64,000 nt of DNA from Cotesia glomerata (taxonomy: Eukaryota; Arthropoda; Insecta; Hymenoptera; Braconidae), in NCBI RefSeq assembly GCF_020080835.1, contig NC_058162.1, positions 9,997,323-10,061,322 on the forward strand, written 5' to 3'. This document shows positions 49,982 through 59,815 of the stretch, piece by piece; within the stretch, counting starts at the first letter, position 1, and the number at the start of each line of letters is the position of its first letter. The notes beneath the pieces are model-generated. The model made no database searches. It was given only the letters and a program-made list of their open reading frames with translations, and was not told the DNA's origin. Made by a program: the position numbers and the translations under genes.

Positions 49982-50280
49982 CTGTCAGAGACACCGGTTA
50001 AGTTTGTTTTAAAAAACTCACTAACGCAACTTCCTCGTACACGAAACACCGTTTGACTGGTTAGGTATGCTTACTGCTGATGTTCACTCCACTCGTTACT
50101 CGTTCACTCTTTGCTTCACTCCCTGTACGTTTAATATTATTTCACTATCCGTACGCACGTATAGTACAATATAGTAAGTGAAGTGGAGTAATGTAACGAC
50201 GAATGAAATTAAATGAATATCGGTGTAGTGGAGCTGTTGTCGTTCCTTCCGGCGAACACCTTCCCACTATACACTAGCTT
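49982..50280 (-). promoter_or_regulatory. Candidate first exon/promoter of a minus-strand gene
   Basis: On the minus strand a strong donor GACAG|GTGAGT ends at 49982. The 300 bp upstream are less AT-rich, lack ATG near the donor and are rich in short ACTC/GTAC motifs. This would fit a non-coding first exon with its promoter. The gene it belongs to is not identified; the 47779-47915 frame is one possibility. Confidence 0.3.
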
Positions 50281-50699
50281 TTACTACCACTGTCTTTCTT
50301 CAATCTTAAAACTTAAAACTGAAAAATTCAATTATTCATTATTATTTACTAATTTTCAGATTCATCAACTCTAAATTTATTTATTTAACTAATTCATTCA
50401 TTCATTCATTAAAATAAATGTCTAAAATTTATCACTACGATTGGCAACGTGATTTATTTTTATGGACGACAAAAACAATCGATCGACTTGCGGCGTGCGT
50501 TTACTTTCTGCGCAGAATTTATGCGCAACTTTTTACCTCATTTTTTATTTTTTCTTCACGTAAGTATTATTATTTATCTAAATCCATGCAGTTAAAAATA
50601 ATTACTACAAATATTTAGTTTTTATTAATATTAATTATCCATTACCTTGTGTCTTGTGAATTAATCTGCCGTTTATTTGTTTGTAATTAGCTATGGAGA

Positions 50700-50825
50700 A
50701 ATAAAGATGGCCGACTTAATTACTTGAGCGCGTGCGCACGCCGACAAAAGTCGCTCGCTAATTCGTGGATTTTTTTTATACCGGATTAGAGGAGCGCGAA
50801 AAATGGCGCGTGGCGGGAAATTTGA
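50700..50825. promoter_or_regulatory. GC-rich patch with two E2F-like sites
   Basis: GCGCGAAA (50794-50801, reverse TTTCGCGC) and GGCGGGAAA (50812-50820, reverse TTTCCCGCC) both match the E2F consensus TTTSSCGC within 30 bp; AAGATGGCC at 50707 resembles a YY1-type site. It sits about 1.2 kb upstream of the acyl-CoA dehydrogenase start and 0.4 kb from the minus-strand candidate exon. Which gene it serves is unknown. Confidence 0.35.
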
Positions 50826-52052
50826 ATTTTTATTCGAAGTTAGTCAGAAGAACTGAAGATGGAGACATTTGAATTATTTTTTTTCTTATATAAATTAAAT
50901 TTACAGATTCAATTGTATATAATTAACTGATAATTATTACCCAAGATACATTCCCCACCACTGTTGTGAAAAGTAAGATAACTGACCACCCGAAAGAGTT
51001 ATCTCAACAAAGAAGATATACAAATGTTTTATTTTTTTTTTTGAGATAAAAATAATAATTTTTTTTTTTTGTATATACAATTTTATTCGGAGAAGTTGGT
51101 TATTAATCAATGAGCTTATCTGACGGTGTAATTTATTATTACTACTTTGAGCTTGAACTAAAAGTTCTTGAGCCGGTCAATTTTTTTTTTTTGAGAAAAT
51201 TATCTATAAAATTTAAGAATTAATGGTAGGGCAAAGTTTTTTTTATATATTTATAATGTTTTAAATTTTTTCTAATGTTGAAATTTTTTATTTCAGATCT
51301 TTCATTGAAAATGTGAGAAAATTATTGATTTCAATATTGTATACAATTAGATTTTTTCAATACAATTAAAAATAAAATTTTTACTAGACGGAAATATTTA
51401 AAGATAAAAATACTTTGTTTTATTCCGCAACGTCTTAATGCTTGCAAGTTATCATTAATCAAACAAAAATAAAAAATAAAACAAAGCCAATAAACCCCGA
51501 CTTTTATGATTGGGTCATTAATAAAATAAATGAATTCAAATTAAAATAACGTCCAGTGACTAGAGAATACTGAAAACAATTCATTTTTAAAAGATTAATA
51601 AATAGAACAAGTATCTAATATATTTATTGACCAAAGTGTAAATACTAAGATAGACATTGGAGTAAATTTTCAAATGGTTGATATCAAACACGTCAGCATG
51701 GTTGATAAGCAATTGCGAGTTGCGATAACGCTATTTGTTTCTGTAGCTATTATAATAGAATTTAATACAATATAATATAATATAATCTACAATTGATGGA
51801 TCGTCTTGATGAATTCATTATTCGCCCAACCAACCAGTATCTTAAGAGTTGACTTGCTTTGGTATTTTTTTTTATTATATAACAACCAGTTTGGTTGCCC
51901 TCGCCGATCAGTCCCACTCCAGCAATGTAAATCGCTTCTGAATATTTAATATTATATTATTTATTAGTCCACTTAGTCTCACCAACTGATTCGTTTCATA
52001 CTCACCCATAGATCTCGCGGTTTCTTAATTTTAATTTTATTTTTTATTAATC

Positions 52053-55000
52053 ATGAACGCTCTTAAAACACTTTTAAGAAAAGTAAGTGCTTTTATTTTA
52101 TTTTATTTATTTATTTTTTTCAATTACTAAATTATTAATTGTATATTACATACCTAGGCCAGTAAAATAAGAAAAGTCTCAGATCACATGTAATTGTTGG
52201 CCGAGGTTGACAAATATGTGATCTGAGGCTTTCTTATTTACTGGCCGAGGTGTGTATACTATTTTTCTGCTCGACGTAGCCGGAATGTGGCAACTTTGTT
52301 TAGCGCAGCGGCCAGAAAGTTGCCACTTTCCGGCCGAAGGGCAGAAAAAAAAATTTCAAATTTGAAAAATTTATGTGTAATCTTAAAATATTTTCATTCG
52401 AAGAAAAAGACAGATGTTTGCTAATTTTATTGTTATTAATAATAAATTTTTAGAAAATGATCACTATAATTTGTGTTAAAAAATTATTAATTTCATTATT
52501 TAAAAAATTTTTTTATCAGCAACCACAAAAATGGATAAAAAAAAGAAAATTCCATATGACCGCATCTGTATTAGACCATACCCGAGGACCTTTGACCCAA
52601 TTCACAGAGGACGAAGTAATGATGAAAGAGACTGGTATGATATTAAATTATTAATTACTATTTTTCAATAAATTGAGTTATTCTTATCTGCAATGTGTTA
52701 TAAATATTGAAGTAACTTGTGGTCAATTCTAATAGACATGTTTGATTGAGTCCAAGGACTCATTACGATGTTTATGTTTATGTTCATGAATAAACATTTC
52801 CATTATTACTTATGCCTTACAACGATTCTTTTTTTTTCTAGTCGCTAAATTGGCTAAGGAGCAAATAGGACCGCTGGTTAAGAAAATGGAAAAAGAAGGA
52901 AAGATTGATGACGGGGTTCTGAAGCAATTATTTGATAATGGAGTAAGAATTTTACGATTTTTTTTTTACTGTTAAATTGGATTTTTCAGTTTTAATTTAT
53001 AGGACCTACGCTGATGGAAGCAAATATTTGGTTAATATGAATTTAATTGGGCTTATTAGTTTCGTTAAGATAAATTAAAATATTGCCACGTATTGATATT
53101 GACTTTATTCTATGCTCGAGTTGCGCGAAAGTTAAATTTTTTATTTTAATAAAATATATTTAGTAAAAGAAAAATTTTTTTGAACTTAACGTTTTGCTTA
53201 AAAATTCTTTCTAATATCATTTCTATAAATTATTTTTTACAATATAATAAATTAAGAAAATTGTCAAGATAAAAATTTTTCGAACAATTTCCATTTTCAA
53301 AATTTAATCTTGTTAAATAATAAATTTAAAAATTATTAAAAAAAAAATTTCAGCTAATGGGACTAGAAATATCATCGGATTACGGTGGTAGTAGTTGCAA
53401 TTTCATGACAACAATTCTAGCAGTTGAAGAACTGGCCAAAGTTGATGGATCAGTAGCTGCATTGGTTGACATCCACAACACACTAGTTAATTCACTGATA
53501 ATAAAAGTAGGAAATGAAGAGCAGAAAGCTAAATACTTGCCTAAATTAGCCCAGGAATTTGTAAGTCTGATAAAAATATTCATTTTTAAATTGTTAGGGT
53601 AAAATGTTAACCGCTGATTATTTTTTATTTTTTTTTTTACAGCCGGGAAGTTTTTGTCTGACCGAACCAGGAGCTGGCTCAGACGCGTTTTCACTGAAAA
53701 CAGAAGCAAAAAAAGACGGTGATCATTACATAATTAACGGCACGAAGATGTGGATTTCAAACTCTGATCTTGCTGGAGTATTCTTAGTTTTCGCAAACGC
53801 GAATCCGTCGGATGTGAGTTGGAAAAATTAGTCACACTGATTATTATAAAAAAACATAAAATAAATTAGTGCGCAAAGTATATAAAACATGATATCTTAT
53901 CATTAAAAATTGAAGGCTAGAGATAAAAAAATTAGCATTATTATCATTTAATAACATTAAACATTTAACAATTATTTTTTTAATGCAGGGATATCGTGGA
54001 ATTACGACATTTTTCGTGGATCGCAGCATGCCAGGCGTATCCGTAGGTAAACCAGAAGACAAATTAGGAATAAAAGCCTCAGGAACGTGTATGGTGCACT
54101 TTGAGAACGTTCGAGTACCTGCGGAGAATATTTTAGGACAATTTGGGCATGGTTATAAATACGCAGCGGGTTTTTTAAACGAAGGACGTATCGGTATTGG
54201 CGCTCAAATGATTGGTATTGCTCAAGGATGTCTTGATGCAACTATTCCGTACACTCTTGAACGTAAACAGTTTGGAAGTGATATTTTCTCATTTCAAGTA
54301 AGTTCAATAAGTATTTAATACAATTTTTTAAATAAACGCAAATTTAAAAATATTAGAAAATTTCCAAATTGCAAATGAAGAAATTAAATATTCAGAAAAA
54401 TTAAAATTCAGTCGACGCTCTCTGTATTGGACCTCTCTGTATTTGACCACATTCTTCCTCTGTATTTGACGATTTTACACAGCTCTTATGGACAAGGACG
54501 AGTCAAATACAGAGAATGGTCCTGTACGGGCGAGTCAAATACAAAGAGCGTTGACTGTTCAAAGATTTTTGAAACCGTTGAGTTTATTTTTATAAATATT
54601 TAATTTCTTCACTTGTAACTTGAAAATTTTCTAATTTTGTAACATTTACATTTATTTAAAAAATTAAAACAAAATATTTTGTGTCTACATATTAATTAAT
54701 GTGTTACATTGGCTAAAATAAAAAAACTAATAATTAATTTCAGTCGATGCAACATCAAATAGCCCAAGTAGTAACAGATTTAGAAGCTGCAAGATTATTG
54801 GTTTATAATGCAGCAAGAATGGTTGAAGCTAAACAAGATTTCGTGAAAGAAGCTGCGATGGCTAAACTTGTTGCTTCAGGTATTGTTAATTTAAATTAAT
54901 CAATACGTGTAATTATTATTAATAATTAATTATTTTTTGTAGAAACTGCATTAAAAGTAACAGCCAAGTGTATAGACTTCATGGGCGGTGTAGGTTTCAC

Positions 55001-55118
55001 AACTGATTTTCCGCAAGAAAAATACTTCCGTGACTGTAAAATCGGGACAATTTATGAAGGAACAAGCAATATGCAATTATCAACAATTGCTAAACAGATC
55101 CGCAAAGCATACTCATAA
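52053..55118 (+). CDS. ACADSB: Short/branched-chain acyl-CoA dehydrogenase, mitochondrial (8 exons)
   Basis: This FAD enzyme dehydrogenates 2-methyl-branched and short acyl-CoAs in isoleucine breakdown in the mitochondrial matrix. Exons: 52053-52082, 52520-52634, 52842-52942, 53354-53560, 53643-53813, 53989-54297, 54744-54879, 54943-55118. All borders are GT/AG and the lengths sum to 1245 nt (414 aa; the human enzyme is about 430). The N-terminus MNALKTLLRK...WIKKRKFHM is basic, like a mitochondrial presequence. Family signatures are GSFCLTEPGAGSDAF, GTKMWISNSD, GHGYKYAAGFLNEGRIGI and IDFMGGVGF. The Glu of TIYEGTSN is the expected catalytic base. Exon 5 begins PGSFCL where relatives usually have VGSFCL. 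Intron 1 holds two hairpin elements and intron 6 a MITE. A closely related short-chain ACAD is the alternative. Confidence 0.93.
52141..52262. mobile_element. Hairpin element, copy 2, in ACADSB intron 1
   Basis: CCTAGGCCAGTAAAATAAGA and its inverse flank a centre containing ACATGTAATTGTTGGCCGAGG. It matches the 22763-22912 element over most of its length, so both belong to one family; the inner CGAAGC hairpin seen there is absent here. Confidence 0.75.
52263..52348. repeat. Second hairpin directly adjoining copy 2
   Basis: TTTTTCTGC...GCCGGAATGTGGCAACTTT pairs with AAAGTTGCCACTTTCCGGC...GGGCAGAAAAA. The hairpin spans about 86 bp and touches the preceding element with no spacer, so the two may be parts of one composite unit. 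Confidence 0.7.
54411..54557. mobile_element. Tc1/mariner-like MITE, copy B, in ACADSB intron 6
   Basis: CAGTCGACGCTCTCTGTATT at the left and AAAGAGCGTTGACTG at the right; the interior matches the copy at 48296-48463 in reverse orientation. Flanks here are TT, not TA, so one flank has mutated or the insertion was atypical. Confidence 0.8.
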
Positions 55119-55288
55119 AAAGGTCGATGCTAAAAAAATGAATGATTTAAATAATTATTAATTATAAAATATAAAATGCATTTTGTATCTCATATAATAG
55201 TATAATACGTAAAAATTTATTGCAATCTACATACTATTTTCTTTATACACATAATAAAACTGCATTTGAATAATAAAGTATATGTTAT

Positions 55289-55597
55289 TTACTTTGGATC
55301 GTGGGGAAGTTTGAAGCCGACCAGATCAGCAGTCTCGCGAACAGTGCGCTCTCCAGCTCCAGCGTACTGGGTGTTAATTTCATTATAAGTTCTCAGAGAA
55401 CTTAAATAGCAATTATAAGTAGTCGCCAAGTGAAGCAATTCCTCACGAGCTTTGCAAAGCGTCTCGGAAGTTTCCTTATGTGCTCTAGCCTGCTCCATGA
55501 TGTAACGCACGACAATGTTCTCCTTTATTTTACTTTCACTGGATGTAAGACGGATTTCACGTAACAGCGAACGGATTAGTTGCAAATTTGAATTCAT
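55289..55597 (-). CDS. FMC1: FMC1-like mitochondrial ATP synthase assembly factor
   Basis: This 102 aa protein starts MNSNLQLIRSLLREIRLT and ends GAGERTVRETADLVGFKLPH. The GER(S/T)V-E(S/T)A-LVG(L/F)KLPH block and the N-terminal LLRE(I/L)R motif are diagnostic of the FMC1/C7orf55 family (human form 113 aa), LYR-related small matrix proteins needed to assemble the F1 part of complex V. An acceptor (TTTCAG) lies 9 nt upstream of the ATG, so a non-coding first exon exists further right. It converges on the acyl-CoA dehydrogenase gene with 170 bp between stop codons; minus-strand AATAAA at 55216-55221 and plus-strand AATAAA near 55254 suggest overlapping 3' ends. Confidence 0.92.
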   Translation of the reverse strand: MNSNLQLIRSLLREIRLTSSESKIKENIVVRYIMEQARAHKETSETLCKAREELLHLATTYNCYLSSLRTYNEINTQYAGAGERTVRETADLVGFKLPHDPK

Positions 55598-55605
55598 TTT
55601 TAAAT

Positions 55606-56366
55606 CTGAAATAAATAATTTTATGTTGTTATTTATGTGATTTAATTAAAATTTACTGATACAATTACAAAAAATTTTTTATTTTAATAATACTATTTTT
55701 CGATGTTGTGAATTACTTTAGTTTGATTTATCAAAATTTAAGTTAGATGGGAAGTTTTCTTGGATTTTTTATAGAACATAAGTAAAAGTATGAATTTTTT
55801 TTAAAAGATGCATTGAAAGAAGTCTTAGTTTTAATTATACCTGATTATGGTAGTAGAAAATTAAAAAAAAGAAACAATTATGTTGTTGTTTTTGAATAAA
55901 AAATTGTTCGAATTTCTAGATAAACAAATGAAACTAAATTTAAAAAAAAATGTATGAAATAAAAACTGTTTTAGCTTTTAAATTTCAAAATTTTTAGTAA
56001 ATTAATTCATAGTATGTAAATTTATCAAAAATTTCAATTCTCTCCAGAATTTAAAAATCCATTATTCATCAACAAAAAATTTTAAAATAGTTTAATGAAA
56101 TTTTTAGTTAAAATTTTTCAAAATAAAAAACCGTTTCAAAATGTAAGTTACTTTATAATATCTTAATTTAAAAATTTTCATCATCGAAACTATTGAAATT
56201 AAAATATGAGTTTCGATTATTTCTTCAAAAAATTCGATTAAATATTCAATTTGAAATCCCAAACTAATTATTTAAAAGAATGTAAATTATTAAGACCAAA
56301 AAAATATAAAAATGAACAAATTTCACTCAACAAAAAAGGTAAATTTACCAAACAAAATCCAACAAA
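55606..56366. other. Intergenic DNA between FMC1-like and SRR1-like genes
   Basis: Both genes are on the minus strand. The stretch should hold the FMC1-like 5' exon and promoter and the SRR1-like 3'UTR, but no motif decides where they lie. Confidence 0.4.
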
Positions 56367-57365
56367 TCAAAGCTCACGCCCGGCATCATCAGGTCGATAA
56401 GGTAACCCGGGCAAAGCGGCCCAGAAGTCTCCGGAGACCGCGTCGAGCCGTGACTTAGTGAAAAGATGAATGGAAGTAGAATTAAATGCGTTAGCCATAT
56501 AATGTTGATCATCGTCAAAAGACTCATCAAGAACAATCTCATGAGCGAGAGTAGCGGCTTTCTTAATCAGCTGAAGAGCCTCAGGGTACCCGGGATCGTC
56601 AACTGCGTCTAAACCGATTCCACTGTTAAAATCGTCGACCATAGTTTTAAAGCTGTTTGTTACCAATATACAATTATTCAGATCAGCGCCCCAGTTTGCG
56701 TAGATGCAATTGGCGATCAATCCCTTAAACAAGTGCGGCATGTAAAATAAAGTCAGTGTGTCGTCGTTGACCGGTCTCACGGCCTGTTCATTGTTGGGAA
56801 TAATCGATAGCCCTAATATTTTAAGCACTTCCAATTCTTGGGGATAAAATACCGGGTCGTAAATGAAGACTTGGCTCTTATAGCGGGATTTAATGGTGAG
56901 TAATGCCGCAAGCTGGTGCTTCGAAGAACGGCATTGTGAAAAATTTCCCAAACCGTAGCAAACTATTTCTGGTATTGCGTCACGATCTAATATCGAGAGT
57001 GTTTCCGATAAACCATCGTAGAGTGTTTGCCGGTAAGGCGAGTTACGCAGGACTATCACGGCATCGAGAATCGAGCTGAAAAAAAAATAATTTAGAGGCT
57101 GAATCTCGGATTTAGAGGTTAGGCGTGAGCTCGTAATGTTATTTTGCTTTTTGCTTGGTAAAGTATACTTTCATTAATTCTACTTTATTTAGTGAGTGTT
57201 ATTTATGTGGTAAAATATAAATTTATTGATGGGTACTTACCGTATTAACTGCTCCGTGTTTATTTCAGGAGCGTCCAGGACTTCACCCGGAAGCAATGGA
57301 ATTATCCGGCGACGACGTGCAGGTCTTCTTCTTCTGACAACTTGGAACTCATCTAGTCCAGGCAT
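56367..57365 (-). CDS. SRR1-like protein (two exons)
   Basis: Exon 1 (57365-57241) encodes MPGLDEFQVVRRRRPARRRR then IIPLLPGEVLD; exon 2 (57075-56367) joins in frame at an Arg codon. The total is 277 aa. Exon 2 carries the SRR1 domain: CYGLGNFSQC, KHQLAALL, VFIYDPVFYPQELEVLKILG, LFYMPHLFKGLIANCIYANW and VTNSFKTMVDDF. SRR1 was first described in Arabidopsis light/clock signalling; animal SRR1-like proteins have been tied to heme and circadian control, but the biochemical role is unsettled. The start is the first Met, and the Arg-rich N-terminus could aid nuclear import (inference). Intron 57240-57076 is GT-AG. Confidence 0.88.
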
Positions 57366-57539
57366 ATTTTTATATATGTTACGTATTATATGTTGTATGT
57401 ACAATAAGCACAGTTGGTTCGGAACACGGAGTGGACGTTTGCTCGATAATCTTCGGTTTTCTCCCCCAACTTCCCTGACAGCCAGCGCTTTCTCAGTAAG
57501 TGTTGACTTCCATCAGTTACGGTTAATTTATACATCAAG

Positions 57540-58103
57540 TTAGCGGTAATTCTTCACTCAACAACAGTTGTAAGCAAATTGACGGAAATCTACGGCCGCA
57601 ACTTGAATACAATCAAACTTGTAGTTAAATTTCCTTTCAACTTTACTACAATTTGACGTAAATACTTGTACAGCAAGTTTTGACGTCTATTTGCAGAGTA
57701 AGTTATAGGTAACTAATAGGTAATCGCTCGCTTTGCCAACTCTTTCCGTCAAGTTTGCTTCAAATTGCGGACGTAGATTGACAGTAAGTTAGTTATAGGT
57801 AAGGTGGCTATCAGGGTTTTTCCATCAAATCGATTAAGTTATGACAGCTGATGGTAAAACGATATTATTTTGTGCGCAGTAGGTAGAAAAGATTGTTAGG
57901 AACATCAATGCCACTTTTCGATTGTTGACAAAATAATGCAACCGTAATTCAGAATAATACCTACCCTGATAGCCAAGTCGATCGCAACTTTCCGTCGATT
58001 TACTTTACTGCCGTAACTTGTCACCAAGGGTGTAATTATTAATTAATTACCAAGGGTGTAATTAATTAAAAAAATTTTTTTAATTCAAGTTTATAATGGC
58101 AAC
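57540..58103. repeat. Decayed inverted-repeat region
   Basis: GGCTATCAGGGT (about 57805-57816) recurs inverted as ACCCTGATAGCC (about 57962-57973), with related TTCCGTC and AAGTTATAGGTAA motifs around. It looks like an old foldback element; ends are not definable by eye. Confidence 0.4.
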
Positions 58104-58228
58104 CCAAGCGGCACAAATTTTTTTTTTTTGTTAATGTTTTGTTGAATTTAAGTTGACAATTATTAATTTTTTAACTTCTTGTTGCGTGAAATCTAACAAA
58201 AAGTTAACATTTTTTTTGTGACGCTTGG
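58104..58228. mobile_element. MITE with CCAAGCG termini
   Basis: The left end CCAAGCGGCACAAAT and the right end (reverse complement CCAAGCGTCACAAAA) are inverted, followed by T/A runs and GTTAA on both sides. The element is 125 bp. Confidence 0.6.
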
Positions 58229-58271
58229 AAATCTATTATTAGGACAGGTAAAGTTGACAAAATGATAACAA

Positions 58272-59815
58272 AAATCTGGAAATCGACCGCGCAGGCCAAC
58301 CCTAGAACTTCCCGCTAACGTTGAATTTGAAGTACCTTTAAATGTGTTTGTTGGTTAATATTTGAGCTATTCAAGCTCAAAGCACAGTTTTTCACATTTT
58401 GAGCTCTTCAAGCTCAAAGTGTATTTATTAAACAACTATAACTTTTGAATGCGTCGTTCGATTTTCATTTTCAAAAATGCATTCGACGCAGTTTTTTGAG
58501 CACAAAAAACCTATACATGGTTTTATTATGATTTTTCCGCACGATTTAAAGTTATTTTAAAAAAACATAAAAATTCAAATTTTTTTTTTTTTAAGGTAGT
58601 ACTACCGTTACCACAAGATTCAAATCATAAAACCTAACCTTATTTGATTAACGTAGTAGATTTCCCTATACTAAATCACGTTGGAGAAAGAGAGACAGAG
58701 ATAAATTTTGAATGTTTTTTATTAATAAATATTCTCATATTCTTGGAAACCATACTGATTATTATTAAATATGTTCTAGATGTTATTTTCTCTCGTTGTC
58801 TTGATTTTTATAAGAATCTGAACGTCCAGTTTTGTGAAATAAAATAAAGTATGTGATTCTCCATAAGGATCAATGGTATAAAAGCAAAAATATGTAGATA
58901 TTAATATCTTTTTTTCAGGACTTGCTCAGGTTCCAAAAATTTTACTGCTTAATTATGATATTATAAAGTACCAATATGCCAAATTTAATTAAATTCTGAA
59001 CGTCAATTCTAAAACCGGTAGTGCTACCTTAATTTCTTCGGAATGGCTCGATGGATTAACTTTCATATCTAATCAGATTATCTCGGCGGGAATAGTCAAA
59101 ATGGCTTCTTGAGATCTCAAAACGTGGAGATTCGATAAAAACTCGACTTTCGAAAATCAGACCGAAGTCAATAAAGTAAATTTTTGTCGTACGGTTTCTC
59201 AAAAACGAATCAACCGATTGAATTCGACGACACGGCATTCGAAAGGGTTTATCAAAACTTAGATCTGATTAGACTTGAGAATTAATCCATCGAGCCATTC
59301 CGAAGAAATTAAAAAAAAAACAAAAAAAAAATTTGAATTTTTAGGTTTTTTTAAAATAACTTTAAATCGTTCAGAAAAATCATAATAAAACCATGTATAT
59401 GATTTTTGTGCTTAAAAAACTGCGTCTAATGCATTTTTGAAAATGAAAATCGAACAACGCATTCAAAAGTTATAGTTGTTTAAAAATTCACAAAATTTTG
59501 TTTTTTGGTATTTTTTTAAGATATCTTGGAGATTTCTCAACCAATCAATACAAACCTGTACATTTTCTTATTGTGCTTTACAAACTGCGTCGAATGCTTT
59601 TTTAGAACAAAGAAAATCGAACCATGCATTCAAAAGTTATAGTTGTTTAATAAATATATTTTGAGCTCGAAGAGTTCAAAATGTGAAAAACGGTACTTTG
59701 AGCTTGAAAAGCTCAAATATTAACCAAAAAACACATTTTAAGGTACTTCAAATTCAATCTTAGCGGGAAGTTCTACGGTTGGCCTGCGCGGTCAACCGAT
59801 TTCCAGATTTTTTAA
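58272..59815. mobile_element. Large foldback element of about 1.5 kb, nested
   Basis: The outer arms (about 58272-58590 and 59320-59815) are inversely similar: ATCTGGAAATCG...GCGCAGGCCAACC...GAACTTCCCGCTAA at the left matches the reverse complement at the right. The arms share TTTGAGCT...AAGCTCAAA blocks and AACTATAACTTTTGAATGC. The right arm is longer because a segment (ACTGCGTC...TTATAGTTGTTTAA) is duplicated. Inside lie a second pair (GGTAGTACTACCGTT / AACCGGTAGTGCTACC) and a third (59029-59078 / 59264-59313). No transposase frame is visible. Confidence 0.75.
59029..59313. mobile_element. Inner inverted-repeat element
   Basis: The left end TTAATTTCTTCGGAATGGC (with CGATGGATTAA) and the right end (reverse complement AATTTCTTCGGAATGGC with CGATGGATTAA) form about 50 bp inverted termini of a 285 bp unit inside the larger foldback. 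Confidence 0.65.

Noticed and set aside
50418..50618. 66-codon plus-strand frame near the candidate promoter
   Set aside because: Composition fits chance AT-rich translation; no domain, no splice partner found.
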